Assembly (NCBI GenBank): GCA_024220505.1
Contig: JAKZZE010000008.1
Coordinates: forward strand, 1,860,001 to 1,924,000
Direction: 5' to 3'
Length of the DNA: 64,000 bases
From: Rhizopus arrhizus
Lineage: Eukaryota > Mucoromycota > Mucoromycetes > Mucorales > Rhizopodaceae
The position numbers and the translations under genes were made by a program. Below are positions 30,813 through 45,300 of this stretch, piece by piece. The notes below the pieces were generated by a model, which was not told where the DNA came from, searched no databases, and was given only the letters and a program-made list of their open reading frames with translations. Each line of letters begins with the position of its first letter. The stretch's first letter is position 1.

Positions 30813-33800
30813 TATCCCCTCCTTCCACTGCCTTCTTTTTTGTACATAGCACAACAAATAAACAAATGACACCAAGTTTGAATCATCTCAGTTATTTAGT
30901 GGCCTTGTGTTACATGCTGGGCACCGTCATGAATTCACTGCATTCGAATGACCTTGTCATTTTGATTCATACCAAGCCTATTGGAGCCACAAGGGCAAAT
31001 CAGTTTGCTTTTGAAAATGGGGAACCGTGAAGGGACCCTGATGTGTCTGTTTACCATGTTTTGAATGTGTTTGTGTACAATTTGAAAATAGAAGTCATTT
31101 CTATTTTTACTCTTCAACTTTTGAAGGTTGCAGAAAATTAATTGACTTGTCCGATCACGTCATGCTTTTGAAAACACACACACCGCCAAGTCTCTCTTTC
31201 CTCCCTTCCTTGCTTTTTTCTCCATCCCAAGCCGTTCTCTACTCCCGTCCTTTGTTTTCACCAGGGCAGATGTTTTCTAAATCCATGAGATTTAAAACTC
31301 CTAAATCAGTTTATTTCTAACGTTTCATGAAAACTCCGTCTTGCTCACTCGTCAGACAGACGGTCGGCCAGAAAGGAGTTTGTTGCAGACAAGCGAGGGA
31401 TCCGCTGATTCATTTCTTGCTGCAGTCGAACAATGCTGGATCAAACAAAGGCCGTGGATGCAGTGATCATGGCATGCTGCGCTTACTGATTGAGGTTAGC
31501 TTGTGTGATTGAAAATAGCTTTAAAAGTATTCAAAAAACATGTAGACTCTTACTTAAAAATGATGAATAAAAAAAAAAAAAAAAAAAGCATAGAGTCACT
31601 GACACATACTGTGATTCAAATGGATCACACAACACCAGTGATGACATTATGCATTCTTTTTTTTTTATCCAAAGTTTGTAATACGATTGAACTTTTATTT
31701 ACAAAAGCGGATGGTAGGACAATAACAAAAATAGGTACAAGAGCCAAGTATTTCTTGAACTCTTTGGATGCTGCTGACAAGGATAAGTTGCAGGCTATAA
31801 TGTAAACAGTGTTTTCTGTTTTTGACTCCCCCTCTACTGCTGAAAAAAAAAGGGTTTATTCAAAACAAAGGTTCTAAATCGACTTTTTTTTTTTTCTTCA
31901 TTCTGTTGAGCAATTTGGATTCAAGGTAAAGCAGAACGCTCAAGACAATGTTTTGATGACAGCAACATGGGGATCTTTATGAAACTTGATGTGGATTAAA
32001 AAATGACACTGCTGGTAGCTATCTTTCAGTGAAAATGATCATGTTTGTGACCAGATTGAGACCTTTGTAAAGTGTTTGGTGAATCAATCTATTATTGTAC
32101 GAAAAAGCAGATCAAGTGTTAAAGTGGTTGATATCTAACGAAGGCTGTTCAAGCATATACTGTGGAAAGGGCTATTTTAGATGCTATCCTTCATGTTGTC
32201 AGCTTTGATTCTTTTAAAACGAGATTCCAATCGAAAAGTGTTCTTTTTTCAGTGATTACTACGAACAAAAGACAGTGGTGCTTAAATATACTCTTTTTTC
32301 CCATCAATAACTATATTGAATCATATCATTAAAGTCGTATTAGGGCAAATGGCACAATAGTAAAACAAAACGTACAGCAGACACTCTAAATTTCAAGCCA
32401 GAAACGATCGTTGTGGCAGTGGATGAATTTAAGCCAAAAAAAAAAAAAAGTATTCTTGACGAAAGTCCCCCGCCCATCAAACTTTGTCAAGGTGAGGTAG
32501 CAAATGAAGCACATGCTGAAGTAGTCAATCAATATTAAAGTCCCCCTCCTGATTGTGTGTAAAATCCTCGTCGACGGTCAATTGACAGTGTCAACATCGA
32601 CACATGCATTTTTTTAAAACTAAAAGGTATATTGAGCATACAAAATGGATCTTACGCCCACCAAAAACTTCTAGAAGAGGAGAGGTGGATCGATGAGGGG
32701 GTTTATGGTGTACAACTTGTTTCGAGACATCCACTGTCTTTCAATACACAAATTATATAAAGGTAATCATGTATCAAGTTAATCCAATTTTTTTTTATCA
32801 GCGTTATTTCTGTCAGCAGAACAGAAAAAAAATAGAGGGAATATGAGCTTGTAAAGGAAAAGCGCAGATCTGAACACAGGATACCAGCCATATGAAGGCA
32901 TGAAGGAACATGCGTGTACTATCAAGAAAATGTGGACAAAAATAAAGAGAGGAAATTTTAAAAGATAATCGTTAGTGATCCAACAAAGAAACTCTTTCTT
33001 TTATTATTATTCCATAAGCATCAAATTAAATCCTTAAAGATCATTTGAAGGAACCTTTGATTCCTACCATTTCAATTTGGTAAATAAAAATGAATCAAGT
33101 GTACTTTTGAAGGTATGATGTACATGTGTTGGGATATAAAAGTATTCATCACTCTAAACCCATTGATCAGCCCTAACTATCTTGATGCCACATATTCACA
33201 GAAAGGAAGCTCATCTGTAAAGTGCAATAGGAATCGATGGCTTTCAAATCATGTATACAATAGCCAATAAGTACTAGCTTCCTCACCGCCTTTTCTTTGC
33301 TAACCGTTTCCTCTCTGTTTGAATTCGTGACTACCAAAAAAGTTTCTATGACACGCTATCCAAATCATCACGTAAAAGGTTCATGAAACAACACTAGTTT
33401 GTATAGGCCATAGTTTGTTTGCTGTTGCTCCATGTGATCCTATTCATCTATACAAGTCTGCGAAGTGAGCACTCTACTGCTATCATTGTATTATAGCTCA
33501 ACCATAGAGTACAAATTGGATGCGTTCATCCTGACGTGTTACAGGTAGAAAATCACAAAACGTCATCCTAGTCTAGTCCTTGTTCCAAGTATCCAAGTTG
33601 GCTAATAGACATCGTACCACTTTTAATCTTGAATACTTTTTCTTCCATCTCCTAGGATTCAAATGACTTTTATTTTCTACTATTGAATTCAGACCATTCT
33701 TTCGGATAAACATCACATTCTCAACATACACAATTGAATGTGTCTAGAAGATGTCAGCAACACCTCTCAATCCTATTCACCCGATCGATCCACCTCCCAT

Positions 33801-35113
33801 CCACATCGGCCAAAGAGAGCAGTCTTGAGCAAAATAAGGGCATGACACAAGGTGTATGTTGTTTTCTACTGTACGATAAAATAGAGGGATAGGGTCATTT
33901 GCAGACGAGTTCTATTGGCATCCAAGTCATCTAAAGGCAAAGTTTTGCTTGGTCGCTTTTAAGTTTCCTCGCCCCTAGAAAGTTTTGGGCATCGTCTGTT
34001 GCAAGGTCTTTGGGAATAGACCTATCCTGTCAGGTTGATTGTAGATCACAGTGTATTGATTAAAGATGTGGTTCATGAATGTCAATGAGCCAAGTGGGGT
34101 CATGGACTTGTCTAATGATTGAAATAAAAGCAATTGATTGTTACCAAACGTGTCTTGTCAAGCCTCAAAGTCGCTCAAGCGGCAAACATCCGTTGTATTG
34201 ATCTGTCACTTGTGGCTTTAGAAAAAAAGTAAGAGTTCAGACGGTGGATAAGGTTTTGTCGGGTTGCTTTAGTGCATCCGAATCAAAACAGGATTCATCC
34301 TTCTTTTTCACCTATACCCTTATTTCTTTACTCTCGTTCAAGGTGATTTGTAGATAGAGCGTGATCCGTCTCGTGAGACTTTTATAAAGCGTTCCCTCCT
34401 TTTTTTATCTTGCTTCTATCAAACAAAACTTGATTTTGGTTCCTGTGACATAGGATCATTTTCAGAGAGAGAGAGAGACTTGCAAAATGTACATTGAATA
34501 AAGACGATTTGTTTCTCTCTAGAAAATGAAAAATACCATGTGGGTTAAAAGAAGTTGAGATTCATTTGGAATAAACTCTTGTTTCACTGTCACATTCTAT
34601 CTCTTGGGAGAAGATACAACAACGCGTTGTTTAAAGAAAAAAAAAATACTTTGCTTTTTTAAAGTCAAATCTGATTGTCAAACACGATTGCCAAGAGATG
34701 CAAGTCTACTGGTAATAATGACGTTTACGAATCGGTAGAGAGGAGTTGATGTTTAGAAGAGCATGTAAACTATGAACAAGTATTCAATAGGAGATGAAAG
34801 TAACCATTTGTCTATTTACTACAATTGTCAGGTCAATAGACATCGTGTTCATTTTTATTAAAAAAACGTGTACATCATTCTGAATTTGACCTTGTTTATC
34901 ATGAACAAGTGTAACAAGAAAAACATCATGAAAGACCAGAAAAAGAAAATGTTTCTTGTCTTTTTATGCTATCGACACGCATGTAGAATCAAGATTCATC
35001 CCACATGAAAAGTGATATTTGGTTTATAAAAGTGTAAAGTTTTTTATTTGTAGAAAATAAAGTGAGAAATGATATAGGGTATTCTTTTGATTGAGAATGA
35101 TGATCTTATTAGT
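30813..35113. other. 4.3-kb region with coding-like fragments but no intact gene
   Basis: Several short stretches read as protein but sit in different frames with stops between them: 31665-31805 (ADGRTITKIGTRAKYFLNSL), about 32028-32137 (DHVCDQIETFVKCLVNQSII), about 32143-32260 (AVQAYTVERAILDAILHVVS), about 32390-32450 (NFKPETIVVAVDEF), about 33914-33980 (DEFYWHPSHLKAKFCLVAFK) and about 34155-34230 (SLKVAQAANIRCIDLSLVAL). They could be decayed genes or exons of genes whose splicing I did not solve. I cannot assign a family. Confidence 0.35.
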
Positions 35114-35602
35114 TTACACGCCTTCCATTTGACCTTCCAATTCATCCATTTCAGCCTTTGCAGCTTGGTACTTGGTTTCCAATTCAGCATTCTTTTTATC
35201 CCAAATAGCAATTTCTTGCTGAATCTTGACAGCCTTCTTTTCCAATTGTTCAGCACGTAAATCAGCCTCACGGAAACTAGAGCCAAAAGAGATAAGCAAC
35301 AGCACACACACACACACACTTTATCCTTCAACTTACTCTGTTGTCGCCTGTTTCAAGTTGGCTTCGGCAGCCTCAAGGGATTCTTCCAAATCCTTAGCAC
35401 GAGATTGTAAGGTACTCAACTCGTTGTCCTTTTGTTCGGCATCAGCTTCTAATTGCTCAGCCTTGGCTTGCAATTCTTCAGAACGCTTCGTAGCAGTATC
35501 AACTTCGGCACGAAGAGTAGCGAGTTTCTATCGTTCACTCGTCTTTTAGCCTTTTGCATATACCCTTCACTTTGAATACTTTACCTCCTTGAATTTTTCC
35601 AT
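35114..35602 (-). CDS. TPM: Tropomyosin, short form (123 residues)
   Basis: An actin-filament-binding coiled coil that stabilises cables and rings and guides myosin. Exons 35585-35602, 35337-35527 and 35114-35276 (minus strand) join in frame to 123 residues. It is coiled coil from end to end (MEKFKEKLATLRAEVDTATK, QLEADAEQKDNELSTLQSRA, ADLRAEQLEKKAVKIQQEIA, then a C-terminus ELEGQMEGV similar to that of Cdc8-type tropomyosins). Known fungal tropomyosins have about 161 or 199 residues, roughly 40 per actin subunit; this one is about one actin period shorter than the 161-residue class. The two introns are 57 and 60 bp, too short to hide a missing exon. Intron 2 has a GT microsatellite. Confidence 0.88.
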
Positions 35603-35795
35603 GATGATTTAGTTTTTTATAAAGTGATGAAAAAGAAAAAAAAAAAAAAAAGTCAATTTCGAGGAAAAAGGGGAAAATATTTATATGTTTATATCGGATT
35701 TAGAAATAAAAATGTGATGATTGCCTTTTACGTGTATTTTACACACACACACATATACACATCTCCCTGTATATGTATTTTAAATATTATGTACA

Positions 35796-37403
<1,608 letters not shown>

Positions 37404-37563
37404 TTAAAGCAAAAAAAACAGGGTGACTTGATTTCTATAATTGGATAAAAGCGAGAGCATTTTGTGCATTTACCATCACCGTGATATCATTATTTATGCA
37501 TCCATTTCACTTATATAAATGAAAGGGTCAAGCATTGACATTTTTTTCTCTTCATTCTGAATC

Positions 37564-38852
37564 ATGGAAACTTACAACAGACCTATTACTCCTCCTGATA
37601 ACGACCGTCTTAAGGATTCTACACTGCCTGAAGTTCAACCACTTCAAAAGAAACAAGAACAAGTCCTTCCTCTGACAGACTCGGTTCCTACACATGTCAA
37701 TACCTCAAACCCTTTTGCTACTGAAAATAGCGCTCTTCATGGAAGCTCTCAACCTCCTCCTACTGCTTATGACAGCCGTCGTCGAAGCTCCCAGCCTCCT
37801 CCTGGTTACACGCAAGGTGCTGCCTTTCCCTTTGAAAAATCTAGCGTAGGCTTTTCTCCTACGAGCGCTACCACAGCCCGAGGTAGTGAGGAATTAAGCC
37901 AGCCTCAAACACTCTCTGCTTCATTACAAGAACCTCTTATCTCATCAAAGCAAGAAATTCCTTCTGCTCCACCAAGACAAGAAGCCACTCGTTCAAGCGT
38001 GGATGCATCGCATGTTCAAGATCATATTGGCACCCGAGAGAACCCCAAGGTGGTCCATCAAGACACTTCCTCTCGATATGGTAGCTCTCAACGTAACGAT
38101 ACCACGCATCGTATTGAGACTGAAACACTAAATATCCTGCAGTGGAAGAACCCCATGCGTTCGGGTGCAGTGTTGGCCATGATCGTGGGCTCCATCCTCT
38201 TGACTCGATGGTACTCTTTGCTTCAAATGGGAGCCATGGCACTTTCTTTATCGATTGGTATCAACCTTATCTATGTTCATTTCATGCTTCAAGGTCAAAA
38301 AGTATTAAGCCAAGACCATGTCAATCATCCTTACAGGTAAAACCGGGTTTTGATTTTTTTTTAAAAAAAAAAAAATGCTAACATTGATATCACAGAGACG
38401 TCATTAATAACGAAAAGTCCACTGCCATCGATCGTCAAAGCGTTCGTCATTTTACAAACATGTTTATTGAAGTCGCAGAGACCGTGATCCGTGGTTTGAC
38501 TCGTATTGTGTTTATTGATGATACCAAGACTTCGCTCAAATGGTTGGCCATGTCCTTCTTTGTCTGGAAGGTTTCTGCTCATATGTCTGCTGTCAACCTG
38601 ATCTTGATGGTCACCCTCTCTGCCTTCACTTTCCCTCGTCTGTACATTTCTAATAAGGACTTGGTGGATGCTCATCTTCAAAAAGGACAACACTTGGTAC
38701 AGCATGGTATCAATCGTGCTCAAGAGGCAGCTAGAGATGGCATTCAAGATACTTATGCCAAAGCAAGATCCATGGCTGCCAAGTCGGGTACAACGGGTAC
38801 AGATGCAAAGAACACGATGAATAAGTCTTCTATTACTGTGAAGCAAGATTAA
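37564..38852 (+). CDS. RTN1: Reticulon-domain ER-shaping protein
   Basis: Reticulons bend and tubulate the endoplasmic reticulum. Exons 37564-38336 and 38396-38852 give 409 residues. The first 190 residues are Pro/Ser/Gln-rich and disordered (GSSQPPPTAYDSRRRSSQPP is typical). The reticulon homology domain begins LNILQWKNPMRSGAVLAMIV and contains two long hydrophobic hairpins: about 200-250, and after a loop containing FIEVAETVIRGLTRIVFIDD a second one, SLKWLAMSFFVWKVSAHMSA, then NLILMVTLSAFTFPRLY. The C-terminal tail is helical, then a basic end TVKQD with no KKXX signal. The fungal family name Rtn1 is assigned by domain, not by alignment. Confidence 0.88.
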
Positions 38853-39664
38853 TTTAGGCATTTTTTGTAAATAAAAAAAAAATATGTATCTTACAAAACA
38901 TTCAAGTCCATCCTCGTCCTCTTGAGCTTCTCTCTTTCCATTTGATTTTTTATTCAGACAATGAATGATACCATGTTCATCAAAAGCATTGCGAAAAGTG
39001 TATCGGAGCTTTTTAAAGCATTCGGTCAAACCAATAGACAAGTCTATTTTTGCAAAGAATAAGCTGAAATTAAATTAGTGGGAAACAGCGTACATCGAAA
39101 ATAAGGCAAAGCTATCTTTGAGGTACAAGGAGAAAAAGAAGTTGATATGATTTGGTTCAAGTAAGTCTGTAGCTTGAAAAATAATAAACCACACCTCCCC
39201 CAATTTTGGGATTCTTTAAATCCGCAAAATAATAATTTGAATTTCTCAAAGTTTTTTTTTTATAATTATTATAAATCTAGATTGGTGTACGGGCTATAAT
39301 ACATTGAGTTGGGAAAAAAAGAGAAGAATCAAAGCGTATAATTCTGTTAGTATTCAAATGATGATAAGAAGCTTTCATGATCCAATCATTCCTTTTCTTT
39401 TAAATCCCAAAAATGAAAAATAAACATGCATCCGTGTTTATTGGCACTGAGATACAATAAGCTTTGATGAATTCAGCATAAAATTAATATGATTTCATAA
39501 GCAAAGGTTTGTGCTTACTTGCTGATTTATTCTCAAAAAAAAAGGACCGGGAAATTTCTATCCTTGGATCAAAAAGAAATGAAAAAAAAAGGATTATGTC
39601 TATTACAAAAAGGTCACTTTCTTTTTCTTTTTTTTTTTCCCTTTTTCATTTTACATACGCAACA
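38853..39664. other. Intergenic, nothing recognised
   Basis: AT-rich; no gene supported on either strand. A TATA-like element upstream of the kinase could not be singled out. Confidence 0.4.
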
Positions 39665-41098
39665 ATGTCTTTTTGCCAAACACCGATTGAAGCAGCTGAA
39701 CGGTTTGAATTCCGGCAAACGGTCGGAAGAGGAAGTAGTGGTAAAGTCAAACTTGCTTCGGATCATCTTACGAAAGAGCTAGTAAAATAACTAAAACATC
39801 CTACATTTTCTTCTTTGCTGAAACACCACACATAGGTAGCCATCAAGATTGTAAAACGACATTTAGTGAACACAAAAGACCAAACGGTAGATGGAAAAGG
39901 GTACAGCACAGAACAAGAATTTATAAAGGAAAAGATCAAGCAAGAAATCCGAGAGGCACGTACGATACGCGAGGCGCACATCATGAAGCTTCTTCATCAT
40001 CCACACATCGTTCAGCTCAAGGATCTTTACGTGACACCTCATTTTTTCTACATCACAATGGAATACGTCGAAGGCGGTCAACTTTTGCACCACATCGTGA
40101 GTCGTGGTAAGCTTTCGGAATCAGAAGCTCGGCGGTTTTCTCGACAGATCATCAGTGCTCTAGATTACATGCATCGTAATTCGATTGTCCATCGGGACCT
40201 CAAAATTGAAAATATCTTGCTGGACAGAGAGGCACGGAACATCAAGGTGGTCGATTTTGGTCTTTCGAATCTGTACTGTCCCGAACGACGACTAAAGACA
40301 TTTTGTGGATCTCTTTATTTTGCTGCTCCCGAAGTCATCGTCGGGCAACCTTATCGAGGGCCGGAAATTGACGTCTGGAGTCTTGGGGTCGTCATCTATG
40401 TGATGGTCACTGGCTCGGTACCCTTTGATGATCCTTCCTTGACCGGCTTACATGCCAAGATCAAACGAGCCGACGTGCGCTTTCCGGCTTACATGAGTTC
40501 AGCCTGTAAAGACTTACTTCAGCGGATCTTTGTCGTAGATCGTAAAAAGCGTGTTATTTTGGCAGATGTCATTCGACATCCTTGGATTCAAGGTCATGTC
40601 CAAAATTACTTGCCGCTTCGTATGCCTCTGACTCTACCTCTTGTTCCCGGAATCCTTAAACGGATGACGGCTGGATTTCGGCTAGGAAGTGCTGAAGAGA
40701 TTGAAGAAAAGATGCAGACAATTATTCAGTCCCCTATTTACCGGTTCGCAGCAGAACATGTCGCTCGGTTGCAGTTGGCCAAATTACGTGGATTGGAAGA
40801 GACAGCGACGATGGTTAAAAAGTGGGGCACCTATGATGACCCTCAGACGATACCCTCAGCTTATCATCCACTTTGCTCAATTTATTATCTTACAAAAGAA
40901 AGATGTCAAGAAATGAAACGATCTGATATAAAAAAGAATAAGGAAATGGAAAAAGAAGTAGAACAAATAGAAAGAGTGGTGGAAAAGATGGATAGCAGAG
41001 AAGAGGAAGATGACGAGGAAGAAACAGGTTTTAAACACATTGTGGCTTCTATCAGTCAATTGATATCCAAGATATCTTGTCAACCACCACAACATTAA
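39665..41098 (+). CDS. Serine/threonine protein kinase, CAMK/Snf1-KIN family
   Basis: Exons 39665-39781 and 39836-41098 give 459 residues. The kinase domain starts near residue 17: glycine loop VGRGSSGKVKLA, catalytic lysine in VAIKIVK at the exon junction, HRDLKIENILLD (the HRD loop), VVDFGLSNLY (DFG), activation segment KTFCGSLYFAAPEVI, and RHPWIQGH at the end. TFCGSLYFAAPE is typical of the Kin1/MARK/Snf1 group. An insert after VAIK (TKDQTVDGKGYSTEQ) lengthens the N-lobe. The C-terminal 200 residues end in a Glu-rich segment (SREEEDDEEETG) and show no KA1 domain. Which subfamily member it is cannot be settled from this alone. Confidence 0.9.
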
Positions 41099-41113
41099 TT
41101 TAATAAAATACTA

Positions 41114-41563
41114 CTAAATAATGGCACCTTCCAATCGAAATTCAATACCAGTGGCTCGATACACTGTCCCTTCCTGGGGAAAAGTAGCACCTATCAGATA
41201 TGTGTTTCTAAAGTCGACTTGATGATCAAAATCAAATCCAAATTGAGCTTGATCGAATTGAGCATTTTCTAAATTACTTTCAGCAAAACTTGAACGAGGG
41301 TCAATATGATACCCAGAAAAGTCTAGGTTGGAAAGATCTTTGCGTTGGAGGTTAAAGATGACATAGTTTGATTGATGTAGGGGATAGAGATCATGAAGCT
41401 CCTTTTGAGTGATGGTGGGTAATTTTTGCCATTTTAACTTGAGTAAGTCTACTGGGCTATTAGCAAGTGATATACACTGCGTTTATTATGATTGTTACCA
41501 TTGAGTTTATAAAATCTAGCTTCTTGTATTAATTCATCCATTCTATTTACTATATTAGTCAAT

Positions 41564-41612
<49 letters not shown>

Positions 41613-42303
41613 TATTACATCTTTGGATCATTCTCTATTCCGGCGGGTATCTAATTTAAAACATAAGTATAGTGTACGAGTAATAGAAGTAAGAGTAAAC
41701 CTTCAAATCTCTTAGATAGTTCAATACAAGCCTAAAATAAGTTCCATCTCGATCAATAAAGTAAGAGTTATCAGCATCTGGTTGTATTGTCTTTGGTTCT
41801 AATCAATATCGATAAGCGTACAAGGCTAACAATCAAATCCCTCTGGGTCTTACCGCCAAACATTGTAGCCAGAATAGAATTTGGGTCCTTTTTTAACGTA
41901 AACAAGGAAGTCTGAAATAGTTGTCCACCTACATTTAACTTTATCTTCTCATCTTGACATAAGCGTACCTGTGCCATCTTTGCCTTCTCTGCCTCATACT
42001 GTCTTTGTTCAGTCATCAAAAGGTGCTGATGTTGGTGAATATCGTTGGACAGAGTGTCATGGGCATTATTCATGCTCGAAACAAGCTCTGTGTTGGCCAG
42101 ATCGTGCTTGTCTTCAAGTTCTTTTAATGCTTTTAATTCATTTATTATTTGTTGATGAAGATCTATTGGACGTTTAATATCTTGTTTTATGATCCTAGTT
42201 TATTACTTTGCTTTTCTTGTTTATAAGGCAGTATCAATCGATGCCATTCTTCATCGCTGTTTTGCTTATTCGCTAATTGATCAAAAAATTCTAAAGGATC
42301 CAT
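41114..42303 (-). CDS. KCTD-like BTB protein with pentapeptide-like C-terminus
   Basis: Six exons on the minus strand (42207-42303, 41854-42162, 41701-41798, 41619-41650, 41499-41542, 41114-41448) join in frame to 304 residues. The order is an N-terminal helical part (INELKALKELEDKHD), the T1/BTB domain of the potassium-channel-tetramerisation type (IKLNVGGQLFQTSLFTLKKD, ILATMFGG, then DNSYFIDRDGTYFRLVLNYL with RDL), an EARFYKLN helix typical of KCTDs, and a C-terminal tail with pentapeptide-like units (LSNLDF, ESNLENAQFDQAQFGF). KCTD proteins usually recruit CUL3 E3 ligases; that role is inference. Intron 4 is 76 bp and holds a run of 47 T (A47 in the transcript). Its start lies 48 bp beyond the ISM1 stop. 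Confidence 0.82.
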
Positions 42304-42351
42304 GGACGAAAGAAAAAAAAAGAAAAAGAAAAATAAGGGTCATAAGATTAT

Positions 42352-45300
42352 TTATTGGAGTACATGAACACAGCGTGAACATAATTGATCTTGTTCTATC
42401 GAATGGTAATTCCAACAGCGAGGACATTTATAGAGTTTGCTCTTCTGTACTTTAATACGGCATTTTTCACCTAATCAATCATATCAATAAACGAACGTTG
42501 GTCGTCATCCTTTACCTTCAATCGTGGACTCTCTTTCTTTTATGGCTTCTATGGGTTGATTAATATAAACGTGACTGGTCATGAATACGTCTGATAATTC
42601 ACTGGGCTGAAGTGATTGTAATGCATGAGCCAGTCGAGTGTTATTGTCTAATACGATTGAAATATCCACTTCTTGTGAAGTACGAATTTGTCTACGATTA
42701 TTTAAGTACAATGCATCTCATGCTTCTTGGCACTTACTTTTCTTGTCGAATGGATTCAATGATTTGATTGACTTCTGATTTAAGATTCAAAAGCATAGAC
42801 CACTTTTCATTTAATACTGTATTATTCCACTTGTCATCCTATCAAACAATTGTTAATAAAGAAAAGAAATATGTTCATCAGCTACTTACAGAATAAAGCC
42901 ATCCTGCCTTAAAGACAGATGATTGTGGTGTTGGTGTCAGCTGTCTATAGTTTTCATAAATCTCTTCTGCCGTATGACACACAAATGGTGAAATAGATGT
43001 TGTATACGATTTCAATACTTCATAAAGTACGGTTTGTGCCATTCTTCTTGGTAAAGCGGATTCTGATTCATTGTATAGCCTGTCCTTGATAACATCAAAG
43101 TAGAATGAAGAGAGCGTATTGTTTGTAAAATTTTGAACATGTTGCACGGCTATAAAGCATGTTAGTATTCAGTGTATGTAACAATATTAACGTTTACCTT
43201 TGTTGAAGGAATAGTCATCCATTGCTACTGTTACATTTTGATTATATTTATATAATTCGTATAACATGTATTGATCAATCTATTCTCATTATGATTAGCT
43301 CTTAATATATATGAAATAATGAGGTACCTCTTGCAGATTATTATAATTCACATAATGTTTTAAATCAAAATCATGTAAATTTCCAAGTAAGAATCGTGCT
43401 GTTGTTCGAATCTTTCTTAGATGATCTGATGTAGTAGCTGTTATAAAGTAATAAGTCCATGCCTTTTTCTCATACTATAGTAGTTACCAATGATAGAGGG
43501 ACCAATGGTCATATCTTTTGTATAATCGCAATTAGCTACCCAAAGTCGAAGTACATCACTTCCATAAGCCGGATTCTTTTTCTTGTCTTTTCCTCCTGCA
43601 GTAATCAAGATGGGTTCAATTGTATTTCCTAAACTCTTTGACATTTTATCCCCTTTTTCATCTAATGTAAATCCATGTGTAATCAATGTTTTATAAGGTG
43701 CTTTCCCAGTTAAAGCAACTACACACAACATGATAAGCTTCTTTTAATGCAAAGTATACACAACAAGTCTTACTAGAAGTTAGTAAGGAGGATTGGAACC
43801 ATCCTCTGTGCTGGTCACTTCCTTCCAAATAAACATCAGCCACTGGCTTACTCAAATCCCTATTACAATGTCAATAGAAGAATAAAGGAACGATATGACT
43901 GTTTACCTCTCAAATAAGCCTTGCAACATAGTCCATGAGGTTCCACTATCAAACCATACATCCATTGTATCATATCCCCTCTTATATATCTTTCCGTCCT
44001 GTCGATATTCTGGTGCAACAAACACCAAATCATCCTCTTCTTCCCACCACGCATCTGTTCCCTTTTCTGTCAGCACTTGAATGATATGATTGATTGAAGT
44101 TTCTGTCAAGAGAGCATTTCCTTCTTGATCATATAGAGCAGGAATAGGCACACCCCAAGACCTTTGACGTGAGATACACCATTCTTTTCTGGAAAGTGTG
44201 AATTGTTCCAGACGACGAATGGCTTATCGGTCATGTTAACATTTGTATAGAGTGTGAATGATAAAAGAGGAACTTACATGATTTGGGAATCATCTGAACA
44301 TGTTCAAGTTCACTTACTGCCTTTTTTTGTAAATCTTCTACGTTAGCAAACCACTGCGCTGTAGCTCGAAGCATGACGGGTTGCTTTGTTCTCCAATCAT
44401 AAGGATACTTGTGTATATAATCGGATTTCTTGACAATAGAGGCATCTAGCAATTCGATCACTGTCTCGTTTCCTTCTCTAAAAGCAAATTTTCCTTCAAA
44501 TTGGGGTCCTGCCTCTGAAGTAAATTTGCCTTCCTCATCCACTATATAGACTACTTAGTCCTCTCTTCTTCTCATACTTGTACTCATTTACCCCAGCTGA
44601 ATGGCTGAATGTTATTTGCAAGACATACTTCATAATCTTCTAACCCATGTCCTGGTGCAGTATGAACAAGAGCAGTACCTGACTCGGCCGTGACATGCTT
44701 CCCAGCCAAGACAGGATATTGTTCTCTTGAGATTGGATGTTGATAACTGGAACCTACGAGTGCACTACCCTTGACAGTATCTAGCACGGTCAAGCATTGA
44801 TCCAGTTCCTCCTGTAATGCCTCTAAACGATCTTTACCAATAATCCAGTGCTGACCGGTCTGAGATTGGACAAGATGATAGTCTAATTCAGGATGAACAC
44901 AGATTGCACGATTCGATGGTAGTGTCCAAGGTGTGGTGGTCCAGATGAGTGCATATACCTGTTTGTCTTTCCAGCAATCCACTTTGATGGGGAATTGGAC
45001 ATAAAGTGAGGTCGAGACGTGATTTTCTTTATATTCCAATTCTGCTTCGGCTAGTGCTGATTTAGATGAAGGTGACCAATAAACTGGTTTTAATTGTCTG
45101 TAAATGTAACCTAGGGATCGTATGAGCGTTCGAATATCAAAGTGTATCGTTCGTACCTTTCTTGATCATCTCTCGTAGTACAACAAGCTGTCTCATTTCA
45201 AAATCTTTGGTCAGTGTCAAATAAGGGTTTTCCCAATCGCCCATGATACCCCAACTCATAAAATCTTTCTTTTGTTTATCGACTTCAAATAATGCTTTGG

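Noticed and set aside
38361..39041. 226-residue minus-strand frame over the reticulon 3' exon
   Set aside because: Antisense to the second reticulon hairpin and its 3' region; no motif.
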